Shown here piece by piece: positions 1 through 8,939 of a stretch of DNA of 64,000 bases. Under the pieces are notes generated by a model. The model made no database searches, was not told the origin of the DNA, and saw only the letters and a program-made list of their open reading frames with translations. Position numbers and translations under genes: made by a program. How positions within the stretch are numbered: the stretch's first letter is position 1; each line of letters begins with the position of its first letter. Origin of the DNA: an uncultured Bacteroidales bacterium (lineage in GTDB: Bacteria > Bacteroidota > Bacteroidia > Bacteroidales > Barnesiellaceae); assembly GCA_949298955.1 (NCBI GenBank), contig CASFYQ010000002.1, forward strand, positions 124,001-188,000. Reading direction: 5' to 3'.

Positions 1-73
1 AGCGAGTTGTCGCTACCAGACAATAAAACACCCGAATATCAGTTTAAAAATAAGGTTGCTTATCCCATAACAC
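1..73. other. Leading sequence, no supportable gene
   Basis: The first 73 bases precede porW. All three plus-strand frames can be read in from outside the window. One stops at 24-26 and one at 68-70, so the tail of an upstream plus-strand gene may end here, but too little is visible to name it. No promoter box was recognised. Confidence 0.3.
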
Positions 74-2860
74 TTGAAGAAAAGAGTCATACATATCGCC
101 GTCCTGCTGGTCATTCTTGCCCTCGTATCCTGCTCTCCCAAAAAGAATACGGCGTTCACCCGGTTTTACCACAGCTTCACCACTCGCTACAACGTCTATT
201 TCAACGGGATAGAGAACTACAAGGAACAAATCAAAAAAATGGAAGGTGAGTATGAAGACAATTTCACCGACCTCCTCTACATGCACCCGGCACAAGCCTA
301 TGCCAACTCGAAAGACCCCCAACCCTCGGGAAGCTTCGACCGCACCATAGAAAAATGCCAAAAGGCCATACAGCTGCATTCCATCAAAAAGAAGCCCAAG
401 CGCGATTCAAAAAAAATGAGCGACCCCAAATATCGCGACTACCTCAAACGCGACGAGTACAACCCCTATATCCACAATGCCTGGCGATTGATGGGGCAAG
501 CCCAATACTACAAGGGCGAGTTTCTCGAAGCCGCGGCTACCTTTCTCTATATCTCGCGCCACTTCACCTGGATGCCCGACCTCGTAGCCGAATCGCGCCT
601 CTGGCAAGCCCGCTGTTATATCGCTTTGGGCTGGCTCTACGAGGCCGAAGACATACTCCAAAAAATCAATACAGACAAACTGCCCGAGTCGCAAACCTCT
701 TGGTTTGCCACGGTCAATGCCGACTATCTCATACATCGGGGCGAATATAAAAAGGCTATTCCCTTCCTCGAAACCGCCATCAAGTCGGCCCCCAGCAAAC
801 AGCAGCGCATACGCCTCACGTTCCTGCTGGGACAACTCTATGAAAAGACCGAAGACCCCGCCAAGGCCTACCAGACTTTCGGCAAGGTCATCGCCATGAA
901 CCCGTCCTACCGTACCGAGTTCAATGCCCGCATCAAACAAACCGAAGTATTCTCGGGCAAAGACATATCCAAAGAGGTAAAGAAACTCACCCGCATGGCC
1001 TCACGCGACCGCAACAAAGAGTTCCTCGACCAGATATACTACGCCATAGGCAACCTTTATCTCTCCCGCAACGACACCCTCAAAGCGATGGAGAACTACC
1101 GACTTGCCAACCAGAAGAGTACCCGCAACGGAATCGAAAAAGCCATCTGTCAGGTAACCCTCGGCGACCTCTATTTCGACCGCCGCGAATATGTCGACGC
1201 ACAACCTTGCTATGCCGAGGCACTACCCCTGCTGAAAGAAAATTTTCCTCGATACGACCTGCTCGAGCGCCGCTCGACCGTACTCGACGAGTTGGTGATT
1301 TACGCCCAAAACGTCGAGTTGCAGGACAGCCTACAAGACCTGGCCGCCATGAGCGAGGAGGAGCGCAACAAAGCCATACAAAAAATCATTGACGACCTCA
1401 TCGAGAAAGAGAAGGAAGAAGCCGAAGCGTTGCAACGCGAGGAGTACCTCGCCCAGCAGCAGGGTCCCCAGTTCAACAGCGACAACGCCGCCAAAAACAA
1501 CGCCATGATGCTCTCGGGCGACAAGTCGTGGTATTTCTACAACAAAACGATGGTAGCGGCCGGTAAAACCGAGTTCCAACGCACTTGGGGAAGCCGTAAG
1601 CTCGAAGACGACTGGCGCCGCCGCAACAAGTCGGGATTCTCGATGAGCGACTTTGCCGAAAATACCGGCGGGGAAGACGGAAACGACGAAATCCCGGAAC
1701 TCGACGAGAACGGTATGCCCATCGAAGAAAGCCCCGACAGTGCACAACTGGCCGATGCCGAAGATCCCCATAAACCCGCATTCTACATCAAGCAGATTCC
1801 CCTCACCCCCGAGGCTCTCCAAACCTCGAACGAAATAGTGGCCGAGGGTCTCTTCAACATGGGTATCATTCTCAAAAACAAGCTCGAAGACTATCCGGCA
1901 GCCATTGCCAATTTCAACCTGCTCGAAGAGCGCTTCCCCGAGAACCCCTATCGGCTCGACGTCTACTACAACATGTACCTCATGTATATGCGCAACGGCG
2001 ATGAAATCAACGCCGGTATCTACCGCGACAAGATACGGTCGGCCTTCCCCGAGAGTCCCTATGCCCAAGCCATGGCCGACCCCAACTATCTTGACAACCT
2101 GCGCCGCATGAGTACCGAACAAGACTCTATCTATGAGGCCACATACGCTGCATACCTCGACAACGACAACGCCACCGTTCACCGCAATAACGCCTACATG
2201 GAAGAGAAATATCCCCTTTCACCGCTCATGCCCAAATTCCTGTTCCTCGACGCCCTGGCCTATGTGGGCGACAAACAGTACAATAAATTCAAGGCAGGAT
2301 TAAGAGACCTGCTCGAACGATATCCGCAGGCCGATGTCTCGCCTCTGGCCTCCACCATGCTCAAAGGGGTAGCCCAAGGCCGGCAGGTAGCCGAGGGAAG
2401 CGGCAACCTGCGAGGCATGATTTGGAAAACCCGGCTCTCCAACGATACCACCACGGTTCTCAACGACTCGGTGCAAGCCACCTTTACACAAGACCTCAAC
2501 GCTCCACACGTGTTCCTGCTGGTTTACGCCACCGACAGCGTGTCGTCCAATCAGCTGCTCTTCGATGTAGCCAAACACAATTTCACCAATTTCGTAATCA
2601 AAGATTTCGATCTCGAAATAATGACCTTTAACGAAATAAGTATGTTAGTTGTCAAAGGATTTAATAACTTTGGCGAGTTGTCCCACTATCGTCGCATTCT
2701 CGACAGCAGCGAGACATTCCGCTACCCGCCGGGAGTGAATCCCGTCATGATTAGCGAGGACAATTTCCAGAAACTGCTCGAAGGATACAGTTTCGAAGAC
2801 TATTTCTTATTTCTTGAAAACAACCCTCAACCCACAGAAGAGCCTTATGAAGAACGATAA
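74..2860 (+). CDS. porW: PorW/SprE-type TPR lipoprotein of type IX secretion
   Basis: A 928-residue outer-membrane-type lipoprotein. The TTG at 74 is the only start left after the in-frame stop at 68-70, and it gives a good lipoprotein signal with the lipobox Cys at residue 20 (LVSC). The start of the mature protein (FYHSFTTRYNVYFNG, about residues 31-45) is the segment I associate with PorW/SprE. Tetratricopeptide-like helical repeats run roughly from residue 140 to 400 and again around 590-700, with a Glu/Lys-rich coiled linker between. In Porphyromonas and Flavobacterium this family is needed for type IX secretion or gliding. The end overlaps porX by 14 bases, which suggests co-translation. 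The family call rests on sequence recognition; activity of type IX secretion here is inferred. Confidence 0.85.
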   Translation: MKKRVIHIAVLLVILALVSCSPKKNTAFTRFYHSFTTRYNVYFNGIENYKEQIKKMEGEYEDNFTDLLYMHPAQAYANSKDPQPSGSFDRTIEKCQKAIQLHSIKKKPKRDSKKMSDPKYRDYLKRDEYNPYIHNAWRLMGQAQYYKGEFLEAAATFLYISRHFTWMPDLVAESRLWQARCYIALGWLYEAEDILQKINTDKLPESQTSWFATVNADYLIHRGEYKKAIPFLETAIKSAPSKQQRIRLTFLLGQLYEKTEDPAKAYQTFGKVIAMNPSYRTEFNARIKQTEVFSGKDISKEVKKLTRMASRDRNKEFLDQIYYAIGNLYLSRNDTLKAMENYRLANQKSTRNGIEKAICQVTLGDLYFDRREYVDAQPCYAEALPLLKENFPRYDLLERRSTVLDELVIYAQNVELQDSLQDLAAMSEEERNKAIQKIIDDLIEKEKEEAEALQREEYLAQQQGPQFNSDNAAKNNAMMLSGDKSWYFYNKTMVAAGKTEFQRTWGSRKLEDDWRRRNKSGFSMSDFAENTGGEDGNDEIPELDENGMPIEESPDSAQLADAEDPHKPAFYIKQIPLTPEALQTSNEIVAEGLFNMGIILKNKLEDYPAAIANFNLLEERFPENPYRLDVYYNMYLMYMRNGDEINAGIYRDKIRSAFPESPYAQAMADPNYLDNLRRMSTEQDSIYEATYAAYLDNDNATVHRNNAYMEEKYPLSPLMPKFLFLDALAYVGDKQYNKFKAGLRDLLERYPQADVSPLASTMLKGVAQGRQVAEGSGNLRGMIWKTRLSNDTTTVLNDSVQATFTQDLNAPHVFLLVYATDSVSSNQLLFDVAKHNFTNFVIKDFDLEIMTFNEISMLVVKGFNNFGELSHYRRILDSSETFRYPPGVNPVMISEDNFQKLLEGYSFEDYFLFLENNPQPTEEPYEER

Positions 2861-4388
2861 GATACTTTGGGCCGACGACGAGATCGATTTGCTGAAACCG
2901 CATATCCTCTTTCTCCAACAGAAAGGATACGATGTCACTACCGTATCCAACGGCCGCGACGCTCTCGAAAAAGCGGCTCACGAGGCTTTCGACCTCATTA
3001 TCCTCGACGAGAATATGCCCGGTTTAAGCGGCCTCGACACCCTCAGCCAAATCAAGATGGACAATCCCTCCATTCCCGTCATCATGATTACCAAAAGCGA
3101 GGAGGAAAACATCATGAACCAGGCTATCGGAAACAAAATCTCCGACTACCTCATCAAACCCGTCAACCCGAACCAAATACTCCTGTCCATCAAAAAAAAT
3201 CTGCACCACAAGGAGATTATCCTCGAAAAAACCTCGAGCGACTATCGACAGGAGTTCCAGCACATCAGCAGCCAGATAAACGACTCCTACTCGTGGGACG
3301 ACTGGTATGAGGTGTACAAAAAGCTGGTATTCTGGGAGTTGGAGCTTACCCAGGCCGAAAGCGATATGGACGAGCTGCTCGCCTTGCAGAAGAGCGAAGC
3401 CAACAGCGCCTTTGCCAAATTTGTCAAGAAAAACTACGAGAAATGGATTACCGGCGGCGAACACCCCCTGATGAGTCACGAGCTCTTCAAGACCAAAGTG
3501 TTCCCCCTCATCGACAACGGCGAAAAGGTATTCTTCATTCTCATCGACAATTTCCGGCTCGACCAGTGGCGGGTCATCAAGCCGCTGCTCAACGAATATT
3601 TCACCGCCGAGGAAGACCTCTATTTCAGTATCCTCCCCACGGCCACGCAATATGCCCGCAATGCCATCTTTTCGGGTTTGATGCCCAGCCAGATTGCCCG
3701 CATGTTCCCCGACTTGTGGGTCGACGAGGAAGAGGAAGAAGGCAAAAATCTCAATGAGGCACCGCTCATACAGACACTGCTCGACCGGTTCCGCAAACGC
3801 TACACCTTTTCCTACAACAAAATCAACGAATCGGCTTTCGGCGAGAAACTCATTCAGAATTTCCCGCAAATCGAAAACAACCAGCTCAATGTCTGCGTGC
3901 TCAATTTCGTCGATATGCTTTCGCATGCCCGCACCGAGTCGAAGATGATTCGCGAACTGGCTTCGACCGAAGCCGCCTATCGCTCCATCACCGAGTCGTG
4001 GTTCAAACACTCGTCGGCTATCGACCTCTTCCGTAAAATCGCCGAGAAAGATTTCAAAATCATTCTCACCACCGACCACGGCACCGTGCATGTGAACAAC
4101 CCCATCAAGGTTATCGGCGACAAAAACACCAACACCAACCTGCGCTACAAAGTGGGCAAATCGCTCAGCTACAACCCCAAGCAGGTCTACGAAATCAAAT
4201 CGCCCGAACGCTACGGACTGCCATCGCCCAACATCAGCTCGACCTACATATTTGCCACCAACCACGATTTCTTTGCCTATCCCAACAACTACAACTACTA
4301 TGTGGGGTATTACAAAGATACCTTCCAACACGGCGGCATTTCAATGGAAGAGATGATGATTCCCTTGATTACACTCACCAAAAAATAA
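2847..4388 (+). CDS. porX: PorX response regulator with PglZ-type phosphodiesterase domain
   Basis: A 513-residue protein with an N-terminal receiver domain (residues 1-125) and a C-terminal alkaline-phosphatase-superfamily PglZ domain (about 200-510). In the receiver domain the acidic pair D10-D11, the phospho-acceptor D54 (IILDENMPG) and the K of YLIKP are present. The second domain shows the candidate nucleophile Thr near residue 267 (TQYARN), a metal-binding TTDHG near 409-413 and a late His (FQHGG). PorX of Porphyromonas works with the kinase PorY to control type IX secretion genes and has nucleotide phosphodiesterase activity. The ATG at 2847 is preferred over an upstream TTG at 2814 because it begins directly at the receiver domain. 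No kinase gene is adjacent. The overlap with porW supports a shared transcript. Confidence 0.9.
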   Translation: MKNDKILWADDEIDLLKPHILFLQQKGYDVTTVSNGRDALEKAAHEAFDLIILDENMPGLSGLDTLSQIKMDNPSIPVIMITKSEEENIMNQAIGNKISDYLIKPVNPNQILLSIKKNLHHKEIILEKTSSDYRQEFQHISSQINDSYSWDDWYEVYKKLVFWELELTQAESDMDELLALQKSEANSAFAKFVKKNYEKWITGGEHPLMSHELFKTKVFPLIDNGEKVFFILIDNFRLDQWRVIKPLLNEYFTAEEDLYFSILPTATQYARNAIFSGLMPSQIARMFPDLWVDEEEEEGKNLNEAPLIQTLLDRFRKRYTFSYNKINESAFGEKLIQNFPQIENNQLNVCVLNFVDMLSHARTESKMIRELASTEAAYRSITESWFKHSSAIDLFRKIAEKDFKIILTTDHGTVHVNNPIKVIGDKNTNTNLRYKVGKSLSYNPKQVYEIKSPERYGLPSPNISSTYIFATNHDFFAYPNNYNYYVGYYKDTFQHGGISMEEMMIPLITLTKK

Positions 4389-4397
4389 AATACCACT

Positions 4398-4820
4398 ATG
4401 CAAACCCTTATCATAGAAAACCTCGACCAGATACACCAAACCGCCCGCCGGTTCATCGAGCTTATGGGCGACTACACCGTCTTTGCCTTCCACGGCGAAA
4501 TGGGTGCCGGCAAAACGACTTTCATCAAAGCCGTGTGCGAAGAACTGGGTGTCGACGACCCCATCAACAGCCCCACCTTCGCCATCATCAACGAATATCG
4601 TTCGGCGACGACCGGCGAGCTTATCTATCATTTCGATTGCTACCGCATCAACAAACTGCAAGAGGCCTACGACCTGGGAGCCGAAGACTATTTTGCCAGC
4701 GGAGCCCTTTGCTTTATCGAGTGGCCCGAGAAAATCGAGGAGCTGCTTCCCTACGACTGTGTCAACGTGGTGATTGCCGAGACCGATGGCGGCGCCCGCA
4801 CCATCGAAATCGATTTGTAA
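4398..4820 (+). CDS. tsaE: tRNA threonylcarbamoyladenosine biosynthesis ATPase TsaE
   Basis: A 140-residue P-loop ATPase. The Walker A motif GEMGAGKT lies at residues 33-40 and is followed by the family segment [11 protein letters not shown] near residues 56-66. TsaE drives turnover of the TsaB-TsaD complex, which makes t6A at position 37 of tRNAs reading ANN codons, in the cytoplasm. Length is normal for the family. It starts 9 bases after porX and probably shares its transcript. A YrdC-family gene, related to the first enzyme of the same pathway, is at 25.7 kb. Confidence 0.93.
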   Translation: MQTLIIENLDQIHQTARRFIELMGDYTVFAFHGEMGAGKTTFIKAVCEELGVDDPINSPTFAIINEYRSATTGELIYHFDCYRINKLQEAYDLGAEDYFASGALCFIEWPEKIEELLPYDCVNVVIAETDGGARTIEIDL

Positions 4821-4842
4821 ATGCTCATAACCCCGCACCCCC

Positions 4843-5196
4843 ATGCACCACACTCCGGCCCTCATTCCCTCCATTATCGTCCTGTGCCTGTTTCTCGTCT
4901 CGGGCCTGCTTGCACTCGGTGCGGCCATCGGCAACTGGGGGTGGTTCTTCAACAGCAAGAACTGCCGTATGTTCACCGCCAGACTCTCCCGCCGCCAAGC
5001 CCGCTGGCTATACGGCATATTGGGTATGCTCATCTTGCTCATGACTGCAATCATCGCCCGCGACATGCTCGCCCCGGCCAAACCGGTTCATAAGCCACTC
5101 CCGCAACCGGCCACCACAACAGCCCCCAAGACCGTAGCCCACGCAAACGGATTCGCTCTCATAATGACTAACCCTACGGGGCCTGTTACCCGGTAG
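4843..5196 (+). CDS. Small two-helix membrane protein, Imm17-like
   Basis: A 117-residue protein with two hydrophobic helices (about residues 8-30 and 55-75) separated by a short segment NWGWFFNSKN and a basic stretch, then a Pro/Thr/Ala-rich tail. The NW-WFFNS ... RxxYGILG layout resembles the immunity protein 17 (Imm17) family found in Bacteroides polymorphic-toxin loci. No toxin gene is beside it; it follows tsaE by 22 bases in what looks like a housekeeping operon, so an immunity role is unproven. It could equally be a conserved membrane protein of unknown role. Confidence 0.5.
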   Translation: MHHTPALIPSIIVLCLFLVSGLLALGAAIGNWGWFFNSKNCRMFTARLSRRQARWLYGILGMLILLMTAIIARDMLAPAKPVHKPLPQPATTTAPKTVAHANGFALIMTNPTGPVTR

Positions 5197-5353
5197 CCCC
5201 GAATAGCCCTGCGGTTGCCGTTTATTCATCGGCCGCATGCGCTCTTGCGGCCTCGTGCAGAGTCGACAATAATTGTCCCCCCGAGAACCATTTTCTTCAC
5301 ACGTTGTTATATCGGTATAAAACCATACCGAATCACTTATAAAACTGACAACA

Positions 5354-6337
5354 ATGATGAAAAAAATCTTGTTCGGGGCTACCGCCCTGATGCTTTTAAG
5401 CACACTCGCCGCATGCTGCGACGACGATGACAAAACAGCCGACGAACCGGCACAGCCCGAGACCGTGCAACTGATTACCCCCGACGTAAGAGCCCGCATT
5501 GCCGACCCGCTCAACCAAAATCCCTTCACGGGTATCCTCGAAATCTATCCCTGCTCGGCCGAAAGCTCCACCTATTACGGCAACTATGTCAACGGGAAAA
5601 AGACTGTATTCAACGGTTACTACACCATTGTCGACGGGCATATCTTCGGCGAATACAACCGCCCCATACAACTCCCCGTCGGAACCTACAACATGGTCTA
5701 CTGGGGCACGCCCAAATACGACGACCCCATCTACAACACCCCGGCCATCAACGAACCCGGACTCACGCAAGGCGCCGACCTGTCAACTCTCTATTTCAGG
5801 CTGAGAGCCAACACCGACGGCACCTACATGCCCGTCTACGACCTGGTTCATGCGGTAAAACCGGCCAACATCGGGTCGGAAGATTTGCAAGCCGCTCTCA
5901 CCCGCGTGACCGCAGGGATTCGAATTATCGCCAAGATGCAGAACAATGCCCCGTTCAACTCGTCTATCACCGGTATACAGGCCCGCATTGGCGGCATTGC
6001 CGAGAAATTGAACCTATACACGGCCGAAGCCGAAAACCCCACCAAGGTAGTCAAATTCAATCTGGAACGCTCGGCCGACAACACCATTATGAGCAATGCC
6101 ACCGTAATGCTGTTCCCCTCGGCCGAGAATCCCCCGCTGGAACTCATCATCACGCTGGCCGACGGTACCCAGCATACCCTCTCGAAAAATTTAAGCTCGA
6201 CCCTCTCGCCCAATACGAAACTCACCCTTAATATCATTTTGGGCGAAATCATATCGGGAGGCAGCTCGCCCGGAAGCTTCTCTATCGAAGACTGGAACGA
6301 AGTGAGCGAAACCATCGAGTTTCCTGTCATCAATTAA
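5354..6337 (+). CDS. FimB/Mfa2-like fimbrial anchor lipoprotein (tentative)
   Basis: A 327-residue lipoprotein with a clear type II signal: hydrophobic residues 6-19, then lipobox Cys at 21-22 followed by a run of Asp. The rest is beta-rich with a central RVTAGIRIIAKM strand and a C-terminal IEDWNEVSE strand, a layout seen in FimB/Mfa2-type fimbrial anchor or FimA-like lipoproteins of Bacteroidales. No other fimbrial gene (FimA, tip proteins) is in the window. An 18-base palindrome (CGGTAT at 5313-5318, ATACCG at 5325-5330) lies just upstream and might be an operator. Family assignment is moderate; it may be another DUF of the same fold. Confidence 0.5.
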   Translation: MMKKILFGATALMLLSTLAACCDDDDKTADEPAQPETVQLITPDVRARIADPLNQNPFTGILEIYPCSAESSTYYGNYVNGKKTVFNGYYTIVDGHIFGEYNRPIQLPVGTYNMVYWGTPKYDDPIYNTPAINEPGLTQGADLSTLYFRLRANTDGTYMPVYDLVHAVKPANIGSEDLQAALTRVTAGIRIIAKMQNNAPFNSSITGIQARIGGIAEKLNLYTAEAENPTKVVKFNLERSADNTIMSNATVMLFPSAENPPLELIITLADGTQHTLSKNLSSTLSPNTKLTLNIILGEIISGGSSPGSFSIEDWNEVSETIEFPVIN

Positions 6338-6394
6338 CCTTCGCCCGACACGTCGGCTCAAGCGGCAATACCAATCCTTTGCATTCCTTTAAAC

Positions 6395-6437
6395 GGTCAG
6401 GGGACTCTCCACTTGTTGGAAGCCCCCTGACCTTATT
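6395..6437. terminator. Hairpin between convergent genes
   Basis: GGTCAGGGG at 6395-6403 pairs with CCCCTGACC at 6424-6432 and is followed by TTATT. It lies between a plus-strand gene ending at 6337 and a minus-strand gene ending at 6471, so it can serve as a two-way terminator. Confidence 0.65.
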
Positions 6438-6470
6438 CGTATTCGTCGCCCAACCGACCGACGTTCCACA

Positions 6471-7034
6471 TCACAAGTATTTACCGGAGGAGAGGGAAGC
6501 CTTGTCTCCAAAGGCAAAAAGAGGATAATCGCAACCTCCTTCGAGCCGCAGCAAGGCCGCCTTGCGTTCAAGTCCACCCGCATAGCCGGTGAGGCTGCCG
6601 TCGCTTCCCACCACCCGGTGGCACGGCACCACGATACTCACGGGGTTATGCCCCACGGCACCCCCCACGGCCTGGGCCGAAACCGGGGCTCCGCCACGCC
6701 GGGCCGACAACTGCCGGGCTATCGCCCCATAAGTGACTACCTGTCCGCGCGGAATCTCCTGCAACAGGCGCCACACCGCCTGCCTGAAAGGACTCCCCGC
6801 CAACCGCAGGGGCGGGGCCGCACCCGGCTCCCCGCCCGAGAAATAGCGGTCGAGCCACTCGCGTGCCTGTTGGAAGAGCGGCAGCACAGCCTCCGGGCAA
6901 TCGGGCAGCCACTCCCGCGGGAAATATTTCTGCCCGTCGAACCACAGCCCCGTCAGGCACACCCCGTCGCTGGCCATCGTCATCGGGCCCAACGGGGATC
7001 GGTAGGTACCTCTGTATCGAAAACAATCCATCAT
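6471..7034 (-). CDS. ogt: Methylated-DNA--protein-cysteine methyltransferase
   Basis: A protein of about 187 residues that removes alkyl groups from O6-alkylguanine in DNA by transfer to its own cysteine. The catalytic PCHRVVGSDG motif with downstream TGYAGG is intact, and the helix-turn-helix region before it (RGQVVTYGAIA) is typical of Ogt/MGMT. Two adjacent ATGs at 7034 and 7031 follow an AAGGAG; either may be used. A longer reading upstream lacks family similarity. It is monocistronic or follows the membrane protein gene at 7135. Confidence 0.9.
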   Translation of the reverse strand: MMDCFRYRGTYRSPLGPMTMASDGVCLTGLWFDGQKYFPREWLPDCPEAVLPLFQQAREWLDRYFSGGEPGAAPPLRLAGSPFRQAVWRLLQEIPRGQVVTYGAIARQLSARRGGAPVSAQAVGGAVGHNPVSIVVPCHRVVGSDGSLTGYAGGLERKAALLRLEGGCDYPLFAFGDKASLSSGKYL

Positions 7035-7051
7035 ACTCCTTAGAAACACCG

Positions 7052-7082
7052 GGCTCCCGAGTGTACGAAACGCCCGGGAGCC
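7052..7082 (-). terminator. Hairpin between membrane protein gene and ogt
   Basis: GGCTCCCG at 7052-7059 pairs with CGGGAGCC at 7075-7082. On the minus strand the stem is followed by GGTGTTTCT, a poor U tract. It could end the 7135-7935 transcript or attenuate it before ogt. Confidence 0.4.
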
Positions 7083-7134
7083 TGGCTTCAACATGTATCT
7101 CGTATTACCCGGCATGACCGCCCGGAACTTCGGG

Positions 7135-7935
7135 CTAAGCCGGATTCTCGTTGTTGTAGCGAACAAATTCAGCCGTCGAGTCTATCGCCTCACGTTCGCT
7201 CTCCTTTATCTGCTCATACATGGCCACAACCATAAAGGCCGAGATGATGAGCGTCACCACAATACCCACAATCAGGGCGATGAAGCCGATGATATTCAAC
7301 ACAATCATCATCAAGAGGGCAAGAATGATTTTCCCCATGTTCCCGCGGGTCATCTCCCAGCTCCGCTGAATAGCGCCCATAACACCGATTGTGAAATCAT
7401 CGACATAGACTAAAATCGCAAACATCATGCGCAGGTACAGGTACAAAGAGAGCAGCGAGAAGATTACAGAGACGATTCCCGATACCCCGCTAAACATCAT
7501 ACCCAAAGTGTAGCCCAACTCATACGGGTCGGCTAAGTCGGACACGGCCAAACTCGAACCGAAGCCGGCTATCGCAATGACCAGCCCGACAAACGCCGGC
7601 AGCAGGGAGATGATGCTCACCACCAGATTCAACCCGACCAATCCGCCCAGTTTAGGCAGAATCTGTCCAAATGTCGAGAACGACGGCTCCTCACCGGCAT
7701 GAGCGTTCAGCATGATTTTATTCATTCCGGCACCCAGCCATATCGACAGAAGGATACTCACAAGGTAGAAAATCCAGTAACGGGCCGACGTCATATCGGT
7801 GCCACCCATCAAAGAGACTAACCACGACAGAATAATAATTCCCAGGAACAGGCCGAGCATGACGATAAAGTGTTTACGGGTCAATGCCCACCCCGTTTTC
7901 AGCGCGCCGTTCGGCGACAGCAATTGAGCTTTCAT
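7135..7935 (-). CDS. Multipass inner-membrane protein, function unknown
   Basis: A 266-residue protein with about six hydrophobic helices (roughly residues 25-45, 55-72, 98-125, 145-175, 205-230 and 225-245 on the hydrophobic pattern). The segment SWEMTRGNMGKIILALL before the last helices resembles proteins with the DUF975 or glycerophosphodiester-phosphodiesterase membrane domain, which in Bacteroidales are often mislabelled as carotene monooxygenases. No catalytic motif is visible. It has its own promoter-like box at 7973-7980 and is divergent from the B3/B4 gene. Confidence 0.6.
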   Translation of the reverse strand: MKAQLLSPNGALKTGWALTRKHFIVMLGLFLGIIILSWLVSLMGGTDMTSARYWIFYLVSILLSIWLGAGMNKIMLNAHAGEEPSFSTFGQILPKLGGLVGLNLVVSIISLLPAFVGLVIAIAGFGSSLAVSDLADPYELGYTLGMMFSGVSGIVSVIFSLLSLYLYLRMMFAILVYVDDFTIGVMGAIQRSWEMTRGNMGKIILALLMMIVLNIIGFIALIVGIVVTLIISAFMVVAMYEQIKESEREAIDSTAEFVRYNNENPA

Positions 7936-7972
7936 ATTATTTAATTTTTAATAGGATTCCAACAGTTTTTTG

Positions 7973-7980
7973 CAAATATA
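7973..7980 (-). promoter_or_regulatory. Promoter -7 box TATATTTG for the membrane protein gene
   Basis: The minus strand reads TATATTTG here, matching the Bacteroidales TAnnTTTG consensus, about 38 bases before the start codon at 7935. No convincing -33 element was found. Confidence 0.5.
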
Positions 7981-8033
7981 ATATATTAACAAAAACCATA
8001 TCATTCTTCGGCAAAAAAAACAGAAAATATCTC

Positions 8034-8041
8034 TACCTTTG
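8034..8041 (+). promoter_or_regulatory. Promoter -7 box TACCTTTG for the B3/B4 gene
   Basis: The sequence TACCTTTG matches the TAnnTTTG consensus and lies 85 bases upstream of the ATG at 8126. With the box at 7973-7980 on the other strand it forms a divergent promoter region. Confidence 0.55.
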
Positions 8042-8125
8042 AGATGGATAAACGGCACCCGTCAACGACAACATCATTCCCGTTTGTCGCACCACGGCAC
8101 CTTCCCTTCAAAAAAACGCATACAT

Positions 8126-8839
8126 ATGAAACACGTTTTTATCGAAAATACCTTCGCCGCCACCTGCCCGGCCCTTCGTGTCGGGGTCATTCAAGCCCGG
8201 GTGACCAACAGCGAGAGCGACCCGATCCTGTGGCAGCTCATCGGTGAGGAGGAGGCACGCATCGCAGCCACCTACCGGCTCGACGAAATCAACAAACGCC
8301 CCGCGATACAGGCCACCCGCAAGGCCTACCGTTCCTTCGGGAAAGACCCCAACCGCTACCGGGTATCGTCCGAGGCTCTGTGCCGGCGCATCGTCAAGGG
8401 CATGGGCATCTACCGCATCGACACACTGGTCGACCTGGGCAACCTCGTCTCCATACGGGCGGGCTACTCCATCGGAGCCTTCGACGCCAACCACATCGAT
8501 GGCGACAGCCTCACTTTGGGGGTCGGCCGCGAAGGCGAGCTCTTCCACGGCATAGGCCGAGGCTCGCTCAACATCGAAGGCCTGCCCGTCTACCGCGACC
8601 GTACGGGCGGCATAGGTACCCCCACCAGCGACGAAGAGCGCACCAAAATCTCGCTCGACACCCGCCACCTGCTGCTCCTCATCAATGCCTACGGCGAAGA
8701 GATGCCTCTCGACGAGACTATCGACTGGACGGTAGAATTGCTGCAACGCTTCGTGGCTGCCACCGACATCACCACGTCAATCGTCTCGGCAGGAATGGCT
8801 TCTTCGACTGTCCCATCGGCAGCAAACAGTTCGAATTGA
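8126..8839 (+). CDS. Stand-alone B3/B4 tRNA-binding domain protein
   Basis: A protein of 237 residues covering the B3/B4 domain found in the beta subunit of phenylalanyl-tRNA synthetase, where it edits mischarged tRNA. Visible family features are the RKAYRSFGKDPNRYR block (about residues 69-83), the LVDLGNLVSIRAGYSIGAFD block and a C-terminal LDTRHLLLLINAYG helix. Free-standing copies are common in bacteria and are suspected to edit or bind aminoacyl-tRNA, but the substrate is not known. The ATG at 8126 was chosen because residues read upstream of it have no family similarity. Confidence 0.8.
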   Translation: MKHVFIENTFAATCPALRVGVIQARVTNSESDPILWQLIGEEEARIAATYRLDEINKRPAIQATRKAYRSFGKDPNRYRVSSEALCRRIVKGMGIYRIDTLVDLGNLVSIRAGYSIGAFDANHIDGDSLTLGVGREGELFHGIGRGSLNIEGLPVYRDRTGGIGTPTSDEERTKISLDTRHLLLLINAYGEEMPLDETIDWTVELLQRFVAATDITTSIVSAGMASSTVPSAANSSN

Positions 8840-8875
8840 CCCGGCCGACACCGCAAGAATCGTGCGGCAAGAATA

Positions 8876-8908
8876 GGAGACCCGGCTCTTGCCGGGCTCC
8901 GATTATTT
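8876..8908 (+). terminator. Rho-independent terminator after the B3/B4 gene
   Basis: A stem formed by GGAG-CCCGGC and GCCGGG-CTCC around a TCTT loop, followed by GATTATTTTCC. It ends the 8126-8839 transcript just before the next promoter. Confidence 0.7.
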
Positions 8909-8911
8909 TCC

Positions 8912-8919
8912 TACTTTTG
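8912..8919 (+). promoter_or_regulatory. Promoter -7 box TACTTTTG for the symporter
   Basis: TACTTTTG matches TAnnTTTG. A TTG lies 20 bases upstream (8889-8891), and the ATG of the symporter is 20 bases downstream. Confidence 0.6.
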
Positions 8920-8939
8920 GGTAAGACAAAATCCTCGTT

